From: Lotus japonicus
Lineage: Eukaryota > Streptophyta > Magnoliopsida > Fabales > Fabaceae
Direction of reading: 5' to 3'
Assembly: GCF_012489685.1 (NCBI RefSeq)
Contig: NC_080042.1
Coordinates: 21,404,150 to 21,468,149 of the forward strand
DNA length: 64,000 bases
Position 1 is the stretch's first letter; each line of letters opens with the position of its first letter. A model generated the notes under the pieces. It worked only from the letters and a program-made list of their open reading frames with translations. It did not search any database and had not been told where the DNA came from. The translations under genes were made by a program, and so were the position numbers. Below are positions 10,661 through 22,841 of this stretch, piece after piece.

Positions 10661-13600
10661 TTAGCTGAAATACTGCTTCAAATGAGAGGCGTTCCATGTT
10701 TGGGGAATCTTTTGACCATTGAGTTGTTCCAATTTATAGGCTCCTCCTCCAACATCGCCAATTATCCTGTAAGGCCCACCCCAATTGGGCGAAAGTTTGT
10801 TGTGCTTATCGGGTATAATGTTCTTTCGAAGCACTAAGTCCCCCACTCTCATAGTTCTTGGAACTACTTTCGTTGCAAATTTCCTGGCAACTTTGACTTT
10901 CCCCGCCTCATTCCTTAGGTGTGCCTCCCGTTCTTCCTCAGGAAGCATGATTAAACTTGCTATCAAATTTTCCCCATTGTTGTCCTCATTAAGCCGAGTT
11001 ACTCGCCAACTTTGGTTCTCCATTTCAACAGGGAGCATGGCATCAGTTCCATAAGTCAAACGATATGGGGTTTCCTTCGTGCTTGTCTGCTCAATTGTGT
11101 TATATGCCCATAGGACGCCTGGTAGCTCCTCCGCCCAAAGACCTTTCGCCTCATCCAACTTCTTCTTTAAGCCTTTTAAGATAACCTTGTTGGCTGATTC
11201 GGCCTGTCCATTTGTCTGTGGATGTTCTACTGAAGAAAATCTCATTTCAATTCCCATATCTGCACAAAATTCTCTGGGACATTACTTGTGAATTGAGTCC
11301 CATTGTCCATTACCAAAGCCATGGGGACCCCAAATCTGTACACAATACGTCGCCACAGGAAACTACTGACCTTGGCGGCTGTGATAGTCGCCACCGCTTC
11401 CGCTTCTATCCACTTGGTAAAATAATCAACCGCCACAATGATATACTTCAGTTGGGCTTTAGCTACTGGGAAAGGTCCTAGAAAGTCAGTCCCCCACATA
11501 GCAAATGGCCAAGGTGCCATCATGGTTGTTAACTCTTCAGGCGGGGCTTTATGTAAGTCAGAAAAAACTTGACACTTTTCACACCTCTTAACATATTCTA
11601 GACAATACCTCTTCATTGTCGGCCAGTAAAATCCTGCCCTTAACACCTTTACTGCTAACGATCGCCCCCCTATGTGGCTAGAACATACCCCTTCGTGGAC
11701 CTCCGCCATGATTCCTTGGGCATCTCTCGTGTCGATACATTTAAGCATAGGAGACATAATTACCCGTCAATATAGTTCACCATCTACCAACATATAAAAA
11801 CTAGCCTCCCTACGCCTTTCTTTTGTATTCAGGGCATTGTCCTTAGGAGGATCTTTGAGGAAAGTCTTGATTGGCTCCATCCACGAAGGTTCGCCTTCAA
11901 TAACTGACTTCACTGACTTTAACTTTACTTCCAGCAAGTCAATACTGGGGCGAGGGAGAGTTTCCTGAATGACTGTTTGATAATTGCCCAATCGCCCCGT
12001 GCTAGCCAACTTTGCTAGCACATCAGCCCTTTCGTTTTGACTTCTTGGAACGTGTTCTATTATGATCTTCCCTATCTCCATCATTAATCTACGCACCACT
12101 TCCAGGTACTTTGAAAGTTGCAGATCCTTGACTTGATACTCGCCATTTACCTGTTTAACAACCAGCTGTGGGTCGCCTTTGATGAACAATTTCTGAACGC
12201 CTAATTCAACGGCTAGCCTTAGTCCGGTGATTAGAGCCTCGTACTCTGATTGGTTGTTGCTTGCCTTGAACTCGAATTTCAAACATTGTTCAATGACCAT
12301 CTTATCCGGGCTTTCAATAGTTATTCCAGCTCCACTTTCGGTGTTGTTTGAGGATCCATCAACAGACAGGATCCACTCGCCTTGAGTTTTCTCGCCTTCC
12401 GTGGGTGTTAATTCCGCCACGAAATCGATCAAGCTTTGGATTGTAACTTGTCCCCTTGGCTCATACTGTATATCATACTCAGAACCCTCGACTGACCAGC
12501 TGACTAACCGCCCAGACAAGTCAGGCTTCTGGAGTACCTGTCTTAAAGGAACATCAGTTTTAACTCTGATTGAGAAACTTTGAAAATATGGCCTGAGGCG
12601 TCTTGCAGTTTTTAGAATTGCCAAGGCCGCCTTCTCAATTTTCTGGTAGCGCAATTCAGCACCTTGCAGGGTATGACTCACAAAATATATAATCTTCTGC
12701 TTCTTTCCTTCTTCCTGAAGCAACACCGTGCTGACGGCCCTATCCGTGACCGCCAGGTAGAGCATCAAAGGAACGCCTGGCGTGGGTTTGGATAGCACCG
12801 GCAACGTTGCTAATGATTCTTTCAACTTGGAAAAAGCTTGCTCACATTCCTCTGTCCATTGAAACTTGGAATTCTTTTTCAAACAAGTGAAGAACGGAGC
12901 CGCTTTGTCTCCCGCCCTCGGCAAGAAACGTGCTAAAGCAGCCATGCGTCCCGTTAATCGTTGTACCTCCTTGACACTTGTTGGACTTTTCATTTCCAAG
13001 ATCGCCTTGCCTTTATCTGGGTTTACTTCAATCCCCCTTGATGTTATCATGAAACCCAAAAACTTTCCCCCTTGAATCCCAAATGAACATTTCTCAGGAT
13101 TCAACTTCATTTGATATTTTCTTAGCTGAGCAAAGGCTTCCTTAAGATCGTCGCCGTGATCCTTTGACTTAGTTGACTTAACAATCATGTCATCTACATA
13201 CACTTCCATATTTCTTCCAACTTGCTTTGAAATTTTTTTATCCATGAGGCGTTGATATGTGGCCCCAGCATTTTTCAAACCAAAAGGCATAGTTTTGTAA
13301 CAATAATTCGCCTGGTTAGTCATGAACGCCGTACTTTCCTCATCCGAAGGATGCATCATGATTTGATTGTAGCCAGAATATGCATCCATGAGACTTAAAA
13401 GTTCGTTGCCAGAAGCCCCGTCTACCAACTTATCAACATTGGGAAGAGGATATGAATCTTTGGGACACACTTTGTTCAGGCTTGTGTAATCCGTGCACAT
13501 TCTCCACTTTCCATTAGCTTTCTTGACCATCACTACGTTGGCGAGCCAGGTTGGGTATTGCACCTCGCGAATAAATTGTGCCTTGATCAACTTCTCAGTT

Positions 13601-16120
13601 TCTACTTGCACCGCCTTGTTCTTTTCATCGCTCATCCTTCGCCTTGGTTGGATGACTGGTTTTGCTCCTGGCCGTATTGCCAACTTATGAGTGATTACGT
13701 TGGGATCGATTCCTGGTACGCCATTAATTGTCCATGCAAAAAGATCCAAATTCTCGCCCAACAAGGTGATCAATCTATCCTCTTGTTCCTTTGTTAAGCC
13801 GCTGCCGATTTTCAGAACCTTATCTTTGATTTGTGCTGATTTTGTTTCTTCCAAAGGTTGTGGGCGGAAATCATCAGCGTCATCTCTTGGGTCCAAGCTA
13901 AACCCTTCGTGTGGAAAAATCTCTGTGATACGGTGGCTTTCCTTGGCGGCCTTTCGCCCATAGAGAGCCACACTTCTAAGGTAACACTCTCTTGCTGCAT
14001 TCTGATCCACTCGAAGGACGCCAACCTTCCCATTACAGGCCGGGTACTTAACAGTTAAATGTGCGGTTGAAATTACGGCACACAACTTGTGTAGGGTGTC
14101 CCGCCCCAAGAGTACGTTGTAATTGGCTCTACATGCCAATACCAGATACTTCACCTGAAATTTTTTGACAAAATCCCCCTCGCCAAAAGCCGTTGATACT
14201 TCAACATATCCTCGCACATTGACACGGTCCCCTGTAAACCCCACCAGGGTTCCAGTATATGGTTTTAAGTCTGACTCCTTCAACCCCAGGCGATCAAAGG
14301 CGTCCCCGTAAATGATGTCCGCCGAAGATCCCTGGTCCAAAAACACTTTCTTCGTCATGTAATTGTTGACCCTGATTGTCACTACAATCGGATCGTTTTC
14401 ATGAGGAATAACATGTGCAAAATTCTGAGGGGTGAATATAATGGGAGAGTGATTCAACCAGCACTCGCCCTCATACGCCTCATGCACGGAATGTACAGCC
14501 GCCACATAACGCTTTCTAGCCTTGGTTGAAATCACGCCCCCTCCAAATCCTCCTGCAATGGATGAACATTCTCCAACAGGGTCGCCCAACTCTTCCACTA
14601 TCTCTTTTCCTTTGCCCCTGTCCCCCTGAGTTACCTTAGTGGCCTCTGATGTTGCTGCCTCTTTAACGAAATTCGCCAGATGGCCAGCCTTGATCAACCT
14701 ATCGATCTCCCGCCTCAAGTTCCAACAATTATCTGTGGTGTGCCCCAACGTTTTGTGATACTCACACCATCGGTTTGTATCCACATTAGCTGGTGGTCGC
14801 CTAGGCGGTGGCGGATATTGCACCGCATTTGTCTGTGCAACTGCTTTTAAGATAGTGCTTAGGGGGGCATTCAATTTAGTAAGTGGGATAGGAGTTGGCG
14901 AGGCTCCTTGTTGGCCAGTCGGGGTTGCAGTGGTACCTTGGGGATTTCTGTGCCACGTATTCTGGAACCCGGGTTTGGAATTTTGATAGGGGCCGGGTCT
15001 TGGAATACGTGGAGTTTGAGCTACCCTTGTTTCTTTTCCAGTCTTGTCTTTTTCCTGCGAAACTCCGCCAGGCTGGACGTGTTTTCGCCCCTCCTCCCTT
15101 TCTTGTTTCTTTTGATCATCTTGCTCGATCAAAATGAATTCCTAAACGCGAGCACGAAGATCCATCATGTCCTTCGCCGGTCGTCTGGTTAAATCTCGAT
15201 TCAAATCCCCCGCCCTGAGGCCATTTTTGAAGGACGCCAGGCACACATCCGGGTCGTCTTCCTCCAGTTGAACAACCATTTTACTGAATCGCGCCATGTA
15301 GTTCTTGAGCTTCTTTCCTGGCTGTTGATGTATGCTGATAAGGTCAAACATGGTTGCTTTGGTAGTTTTGTTGGCGGAGAATTGAGTTAAGAATTTAGTA
15401 GACAAATCTGTAAAATTGTCAATGGAGAAGGGCGGCTGTCGGATGAACCATTGCATCGCCATCCCCTTGAAAGTTGATGGTAACAATCTACACTTTACCT
15501 CATCTGTCGCCCCACCAATAACCATTTTGGTGTTAAAGTAGCGCCAAGTGTTCCATGGGGTCAGAGTCGCCCGAAAAGGCGTCTAAAGCCATCGTCTGCA
15601 AATGCTTTGGTATGCCCACCTTTGTGATGGCTGGAACAAAAGGTTGAAACTCGACGACCTTGGCTTCGAGCCGTTGTCCTTGCTTATAATCTTGCCGCTG
15701 GGTTAAATACTCCACCTGGGCTTGCAACTGCTCGTTTTGACTCTGTACTTTTTGCAAAGTATCTAACATTTGTTGCAAAGCCGCCGGCGTGATTCCCGTC
15801 ACTACTTCTTGAGTTTTTCTCCTAGCGCTATTTTTGAGGTCTTCTAGATTCACATATTCAGGTGGTGTTGATCGTCGCCTGACACCTGGATCTGATTTAG
15901 CTATCAGATCTGAGGGCCTTCCCAGAGCTACATTCGCCAACGACGCTGGTGACTGGGCCACTGAGTGAGCTCCTTCCGAGGAAGCCTCCTGCTCCTGCTC
16001 CTGAGGTATTGCACGGTTGTTGTATCGTCCTCCGCCGCGGCCGCCCTGACGACCACCACCACTCCGGCGATGATCACGGCGGCCCACACCGCACGAACGG
16101 GTTTCCATGGATCTTAACAC
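10661..16120 (-). pseudogene. Tat-clade gag-pol polyprotein, broken
   Basis: Reading down from 16120: an Arg/Gly-rich N-terminus and gag to about 15142; a zinc-knuckle-like CEYHKTLGHTTDNC near 14760; retropepsin with DQGSS in place of the usual DTGSS near 14330; RT with YVDDMIVKS near 13200; a connection and first RNase H; a second, archaeal-type RNase H beginning LSVDGSSNNTESGAG; then integrase with a zinc-binding region, catalytic Asp in GTDFLGP and MDNGTQF, and Glu in the HPQTNGQAE segment. Lesions are a frameshift near 15541, in-frame TAG at 15142-15144, in-frame TGA at 11765-11767 and a frameshift near 11250-11280 that separates the two integrase Asp residues from the Glu. The element cannot make a complete polyprotein. 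The domain order places it in the Tat clade. Confidence 0.9.
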
Positions 16121-16155
16121 TCACCCTCTACGTCAACTAGTAGATCGAGGTTAGA

Positions 16156-16172
16156 CCCACAGACGGCGCCAA
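16156..16172 (-). other. Primer-binding site of the gypsy element
   Basis: On the element strand TTGGCGCCGTCTGTGGG lies directly after the 5' LTR. The position and the TGG start fit a tRNA primer-binding site. I cannot name the tRNA with certainty. Confidence 0.7.
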
Positions 16173-16218
16173 TGTTCTGTACTAGGGAAAGCTTATGTAA
16201 GAGAATGACAGAAAGTAA
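16173..16218 (-). repeat. Gypsy 5' LTR, first piece
   Basis: The 46 bp match 3149-3194 exactly, up to the copia insertion point. The last five bases (AGTAA, 16214-16218) are the copia TSD. The LTR continues at 28467. Confidence 0.9.
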
Positions 16219-17461
16219 TGTAAGATCAAGGTTTGATCAGTGGTTGCATCTCTATGTTTTGATGATTACAATTAAGGTTTGTGATGATGAACAATTGTGG
16301 TACCCTAACGTTTGTCTTTTTTTAAGTTGTGACAAACAGGTTCTGAATCTGACCTAAGCCTATTCCTTCAGAAGAAGAAGAACCAAGGGTTACTAAAAAG
16401 AGAGCTCATTAACCTACCATGTTCGTTCTGAACAGTGGCAAATACTTCAGAAGCTCTGAAGATGGAAGCTCTCAAGAAGATCTGAAGAACTCAAGTCAGA
16501 AGTTCTGAAGACCAGATGTTCCAGTGGAACGGTCCAGAAGCAGAAGACTCAAGTTCTGAATACTTGCAAGAAGTTGGTTCTGAAGACCCAGGCTATTCTA
16601 GCTCTGACGATCAGAAGTTCTGAGGAACTTGTTCAGAAGCAGAAGTTGCATGGTCAGAAGACTCCAAGCTTCAATCTGACGATGATCAGAAGCTTCATCA
16701 ACGTTCATCTGAAGCTCCTTCATCACAAGTCAACTGGTGAAAGGACAGGTCGCTATCACAGTACAACGTCGTACAAGTCTCAGTCTGTCCGCCACCTACC
16801 TTGTACAGCCTAGCAGTCTGATATTACAGAATTGCCACTCCAACGGATAAAACCCTAGCAACGGCTACATCACAAGTCTTGGAGTATATAAAGGCTGAAG
16901 AAAGAAGAAAGAGGCCAAGAAACTTTGCTGAAAATATTCAACACAAACGAACCATTCTCTTAGCATTATTTCTTCACTGTTCTTAAACATCTGAGTTTAC
17001 TATTCGCTTGTTAGAAGCACTCATTGTAAACCCGAAATCTTTTACATCATATTGTAAAGTTCATCAAGAGACCAAGGTTGGTCAGATCTTAAGAGGACTG
17101 AATCAAGGCTGATTCAGTATTTAGCTAGTCTTAAGAGGATCGGTAGATCAGCTTCTTAAGAGGATACTAGTGAGAAAATCAGTGTACTGTTAGTCACTTA
17201 GCAGGTTGCAAAGTGCAGTTGTAGCACTCATTGATTTTAGTGGATTGCCTTCATCAGAAGAAGGAAGAAATCACCTTCACAGGTGGACTGGATTAGCTTG
17301 AGCTTTTATCTCAAGTGAACCAGGATAAAATACTCGTGTGCTTTACCTTCTATTATTCAGCACTTAGTTTTTATCCTTGAGTTTTGAAAAAGCCAAAAAG
17401 TATACCCGAGATACAAAAACTCTATTCAAACCCCCCCTTTCTAGTGTTTTTCGCACCTTCA
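16219..17461 (+). repeat. Copia 5' LTR
   Basis: 1243 bp, TGTAAGATCAAGG to TTTTTCGCACCTTCA. The U3 part is crowded with AGAAG/CTGAAG motifs (many copies of TCAGAAG or TCTGAAG between 16360 and 16700), then a TATA box at 16885-16892. The twin at 27224-28466 has the same length. Confidence 0.95.
16885..16892 (+). promoter_or_regulatory. Copia LTR TATA box
   Basis: TATATAAA in GGAGTATATAAAGGC, about 670 bp into the LTR; repeated at the same offset in the 3' LTR. A related SIRE-like LTR has TATAAATAG at 60652-60660. Confidence 0.75.
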
Positions 17462-17463
17462 AT

Positions 17464-17480
17464 TGGCATCAGAGCTCGGG
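17464..17480 (+). other. Copia primer-binding site
   Basis: TGGCATCAGAGCTCGGG begins two bases after the 5' LTR. It resembles the initiator-Met tRNA complement TGGTATCAGAGC used by most plant copia elements, with one mismatch in the core. Confidence 0.8.
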
Positions 17481-17539
17481 TTCTGATTTTAACACCTAAC
17501 AGTGTTCAGTGATCCAGAACCTTGTGTGAAAAACAAGCA

Positions 17540-19350
17540 ATGGCCCAAGCCAAGACTTCCACTGACAACAACAACAACAACAACAATCAACTCAGAGCAC
17601 CAATCTTTGATGGTGAAAAGTTTGAGTACTGGAAAGATAGAATAGAATGTTATTTCCTTGGCACTGACCCAGATCTCTGGGATATGGTCATTGAAGGCTA
17701 TACTGATCCAGTAGATGCTTCAGGAGTGAAGATCCCTCGTTCTGAAATGACTGACGCTCAGAAGAAGCGTTTCAAGGATCATCACAAGGCGAAGTCCATG
17801 CTATTCAGCTCAATATCATATATTGAGTATGAGAAGATCTCTGACAAAGAAACTGCTAAATCCATCTTTGACTCCTTGGTCATGACGCATGAAGGAAATG
17901 AAGAGGTCAAGGAAACCAAGGCTCTTGCTCTCATACAACAATATGAGCAGTTTAAGATGGAATCTGGTGAAACCATTGAGGAGATGTACTCAAGGTTTCA
18001 AACTCTGATTGCTGGAATCAGAGTGCTAAACAAGGGCTACTCTACTGGTGATCATGTCAAGAAGATTATCAGGAGTTTGCCTAAAGAGTGGAGAGCTTTT
18101 GTCACTGCCCTGAAACTCTCCAGAAACTTGAACTCTTTGAAGTTAGAAGAGCTCGTGAGTCATCTCAGAAGCCATGAGATTGAACTCAAAGGAGACAAGC
18201 CTCAGAAGAAAAACAAGTCTATTGCTCTTAAGTCAAAGTCTGACAAAGCAAAAGCCTATCAGGCAGAAGAGGAAAATTCATCTGAAGAGCTATCAGACGC
18301 GTCTGATGATGAAGAGTTATCTCTTTTCACAAAGAGGTTAAGCAAACTCTGGAAGAACAGACATAGCAAAGGCAAAGGACCAAAGAAAAGTTCAGGAAGA
18401 TATGAATCTTCATCTGGTCAGAAGAAATCATCTGGAAAGGAAGTCACTTGCTTCGAGTGCAAGGAATCTGGGCACTACAAGAGTGACTGTCCCAAGCTTA
18501 AGAAGGACAAGAGACCAAGAAAAGTCTTCAAAAAGAAAGCCCTCATAACCTTTGATGCAATTGATTCTGAAGAAGCTGAGTCAGAAGAAGATGAAGCTGT
18601 GGAGGCTCTAATGGCTACCACCAGCAGAGGTGCTGAAGCTTCAGAAGATGATTCAGACTCTGAAAATGATGATGAGGTATTCTCTGACTTCTCTCTATCT
18701 AAGCTAAGAACTGCTTTATCTGAAATAATGAAGAAACATGATATTTTGCTAAATAAGCATAAATAGCTTAAAAAGAAATATGCTGCTAAAACCAGTTCTT
18801 CAGAAGTTCATGAGAAGTCAGTCTCTGAACTCATGGATGAAAACTATATTCTTGTTAATGACAATGCTGTTCTTCGTGCTAAAAATAATGTGTTAGAAGA
18901 CCAACTTGCATCATCTGATGTTAAGTATGAGACAAAATATGAGAAAGCGTTTCAAAAGTTCCTTGCAAAGGGCATAGACAGAAGTCTTATGGCTTCAATG
19001 ATCTATGGCATGAGCAGAAATGGGAACAGTGGCCTTGGCTACTTTCAATCCATGAAAGATGAGTCAATTCAGTCCAAACGCGAACCCTTGCATAAACATT
19101 TCGTTCCCGCTGGCACTGTCATTCCAGAAAAGGTTACACCAAAGGTGGTGAAACCAAAGGGGAAGTTTAAACTTGATATGTCTAAATATTATACTCAAGT
19201 TCCTCTGCATTATCCTCCTGTTGCACCCAAAGTTCCAAGAACTTCTGGGAGAACTAACAAGAAAGGACCCAAGATGTGGGTACCTAAAGCAAAAATTATT
19301 CCTGTTGCAGACGTCTTATGCAGCTCAGTTAAGACACCTGTCATGGTGCC
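17540..19350 (+). pseudogene. Copia (SIRE) gag, interrupted
   Basis: The start ATG at 17540 gives MAQAKTSTDNNNNN followed by the conserved copia gag opening (FDGEKFEYWKDRIECYF). The capsid-like gag domain spans about residues 20-230. A charged linker with SSEELSDASDDEELSLFTKR follows, then a CCHC knuckle CFECKESGHYKSDC near 18450. TAG at 18764-18766 interrupts the frame, which continues open to 19417. Near 19345-19360 the reading frame changes to that of the protease. The shift lies beside the GGACAGTGG that encodes part of the protease active site, and a small deletion between short direct repeats is a likely cause. An upstream in-frame ATG (17522) exists, but the conserved family start is at 17540. 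Confidence 0.85.
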
Positions 19351-22300
19351 TGGACAGTGGATGCTCGCGACACATGACGGGCACAAGATCTATATTCCAA
19401 GAACTGACACCGCTTAAGTCAGGAGGAGACGTTGGCTTTGGAGGAAACCAGAAGGGAAAAATTATTGGAAAAGGTTCCATAGGAGATGGAAAAATTCCAG
19501 TTATCAATGATGTACTTCTGGTGGAAGGATTATTTCACAACTTGCTCTCCATAAGCCAAATTGCTGACAAAGGTTACGATGTGATCTTCAATCAAACCGG
19601 ATGCAAAGCTGTTAGTCAAACAGATGGATCTGTTTTGTTTTCTGGGAAGAGGAAAAACGATATTTACAAAATCAGATCTTCTGAACAGCTATCTCAGAAG
19701 GTTAAGTGTCTCATGTCAGTTAATGATGAGCAATGGATCTGGCACAGACGTCTAGGACATGCAAGTCTCAGGAAAATCTCTCAACTTAGCAAGCTAAATC
19801 TCGTCAGAGGATTGCCTCGTCTGAAGTATTCATCAGAGGCTCTATGTGAAGCTTGTCAGAAGGGTAAATTCACCAAGAAGCCTTTTAAAGCAAAGAATGT
19901 AGTATCTACAACAAGGCCCCTTGAGCTACTTCACATTGATCTCTTTGGACCAGTGAAAACTGAATCCATTGGAGGAAAGAAGTATGGGTTAGTCATTGTA
20001 GATGATTATAGCAGGTGGACATGGGTAAAGTTCCTAAGGCACAAAGATGAAACACATACTGTGTTTACCAACTTCATTACCCAAGTTCATAAGGAGTTTC
20101 AATCTTCGGTGATTACTGTCAGAAGTGACCATGGTGGAGAATTTGAGAACAAAGCTTTTGAAGAATTATTCAACTCTCAAGGAATCTCTCATAACTTCTC
20201 TTGTCCTCGCACTCCTCAACAAAATGGAGTAGTTGAAAGAAAGAATAGAACTCTTCAGGAGATGGCTCGCACCATGATGCAAGAATCAAGTATGGCCAAG
20301 CACTTCTGGGCAGAAGCAGTCAACACTGCATGCTACATTCAGAACAGAATCTCCATTAGACCAATTATGGAGAAAACTCCTTATGAGCTATGCAAAGGAA
20401 GACAACCTGACATCTCTTACTTCCATCCATTCGGAAGTACTTGCTTCATGCTCAACACTAAGGAGCAATTGGGTAAATTCGATTCCAAAGCTTTAAAATG
20501 TTATTTTCTTGGTTATTCTGAAAGATCTAAAGGTTTTAGAATTTATAATATTATTCATCAAACTGTTGAGGAATCCATCCAGATTAGATTTGATGATAAG
20601 CTTGGCTCAGAAAAGTCAAAGCTGTTTGAAAGATTTGCAGATTTAAGCATTGACTGTTCAGAAGCAAATCAACCAATGAAAAGCCCAGAGGATGTTGCTC
20701 CAGAGGCAGAAGCATCTGAAGATTTTCCAACAACTTCTGATCCACTTCAGAAGAAGAAAAGAATAGTTGCTTCTCATCCAGAAGAACTGATCATTGGCAA
20801 CAAAGATGCTTCCGTCAGAACCAGGTCTATGCTCAAACCTTCAGAAGAGACTCTTCTGAGTCTGAAGGGACATGTGTCTCTCATTGAGCCGAAATCAGTT
20901 GATGAAGCTCTTGAAGACAAAAGTTGGATTCAAGCAATGCAAGAAGAGCTAGATCAGTTCACCAAGAATGATGTATGGACCTTAATGCCCAAACCCAAAG
21001 GTTTCCATGTCATAGGAACCAAGTGGGTATTCAGAAACAAGCTGAATGAAAAAGGAGAAGTAACAAGAAACAAGGCAAGACTGGTAGCTCAAGGCTACAG
21101 TCAACAAGAGGGAATTGATTACACTGAGACCTTTGCTCCTGTAGCAAGGCTTGAAGCTATAAGGCTACTGATTTCCTTCTCAGTAAATCACAACATCATT
21201 CTCCATCAGATGGATGTCAAAAGTGCCTTCCTCAATGGCTACATTTCAGAAGAAGTGTATGTCAAGCAACCTCCTGGCTTTGAAGATGACAAACACCCAG
21301 AGCATGTCTACAAGCTCAAGAAGTCACTTTATGGATTGAAGCAAGCTCCCAGAGCGTGGTATGAAAGGCTCAGCTCCTTTCTTCTACAGAATGAGTTTGT
21401 AAGGGGTAAAGGTGACAATACTCTTTTCTGCAGAACCTATAAGAATGACATTCTTATAGTCCAGATTTATGTTGATGATATCATTTTTGGTTCTGCTAAT
21501 CCCTCCTTGTGCAAGGAATTTTCTAAGTTAATGCAGGCTGAATTTGAAATGAGCATGATGGGAGAACTTAAATACTTCCTGGGAATTCAAATAGATCAAC
21601 GACCAGGAGTCACCTATATCCATCAGAAGAAGTACACCCTGGAACTTCTGAAGAAGTTCAACATGAGTGACTGCAACATCTCAAAGACTCCAATGCATCC
21701 AACATGCATTCTTGAGAAAGAGGAAGTTTCCTCTAAGGTTTGTCAGAAGCTCTATCGTGGAATGATAGGCTCTCTTCTTTACTTAACTGCATCTAGACCT
21801 GATATATTGTTTAGCGTGCATCTCTGTGCTAGATTCCAATCAGATCCTAGAGAGACTCACTTAACTGCTGTTAAGAGGATCCTCAAATATCTGAAGGGAA
21901 CTACTAACCTTGGCTTGATGTATAGAAAAACATCAGAGTATACACTTTCAGGTTTTTGTGATGCTGACTTTGCTGGAGATAGAGTGGAAAGAAAAAGCAC
22001 CTCTGGAAGCTGCCATTTCCTTGGATAAAATCTTGTATCTTGGTCAAGCAAAAGACAGAACACAATTGCTCTATCAACTGCTGAAGCAGAGTATGTCTCA
22101 GCTGCCACTTGCTGTACACAAACCATATGGATGAAGAACCATCTAGAGGACTATGGATTGTCTATGAAGAAGGTTCCTATCTACTGTGACAACACAGCTG
22201 CTATTTCACTCAGCAAGAATCCTATTCTACATTCAAGAGCAAAGCATATAGAGGTAAAGTATCATTATATTCGTGATCATGTTCAGAAGGGCACTCTATC

Positions 22301-22415
22301 ATTAGAGTATGTTGATACTGACCATCAGTGGGCAGATATCTTTACTAAGCCCTTGGCAGAAGATAGGTTTTTATTTATTCTTGAAAACCTGAACATGGAT
22401 TTTTGTCCAGAGTAA
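19344..22415 (+). pseudogene. Copia (SIRE) pol: protease, integrase, RT, RNase H; one in-frame stop
   Basis: The frame starts in the protease with [11 protein letters not shown] (19350), the active-site Asp in DSG. Integrase follows, with the HHCC region from HRRLGH (about 19743) to CEACQKGK and core Asp/Asp/Glu residues in [15 protein letters not shown] and the [12 protein letters not shown] segment. The RT opens near 20990 (WVFRNKLNE) and has YVDDIIFGS at 21468. RNase H has [11 protein letters not shown] and STAEAEYVSA. TAA at 22026-22028 cuts RNase H after CHFLG, and the same frame then runs open to 22415. The integrase and RT catalytic residues are present. The missing link to gag and the RNase H stop would prevent a normal polyprotein unless there is readthrough. 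Confidence 0.9.
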
Positions 22416-22841
22416 GGTTTTCTTCAGAACTTCTGACCATGGTACCTCTGAAGTCATCAGATGTTACCCCTTTCAGAAGTTACTCGATCAGAAGCACTTA
22501 ACCCACTGGTTAAACTTCTGTGGTAGACAACAATACACGTGTCACTTCATCTGTGACATAGTTCCTTGAGTCGCGTGGTATATCTGCTATAATGATGATG
22601 TCTACTCTCCTCTACTATGCTATTTTCAGACTATATATTTATAACCGTTGATTTTGCCTTTAATTTCTTAGAAAAACTGTCAACGGTTACCATTAAACCC
22701 ACTATATGCACTGTCACACACGATCTCCCACTCACTTACACTTACGGTTTTGAAACTATCTGTGTGCATTGCATTCATTCATATTCCTTCCTCCAACATT
22801 TCCTCCTCTCTCTGAACCCTAAACCTCCATCTCTAAGAATC

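Noticed and set aside
16574..16813. 79-codon ORF repeated in both copia LTRs
   Set aside because: It is present twice only because the LTRs are identical, lies upstream of the TATA box, and its composition follows the CAGAAG repeats.
22131..22415. Separate small gene after pol
   Set aside because: It is the same frame as pol after one TAA and holds the end of RNase H.
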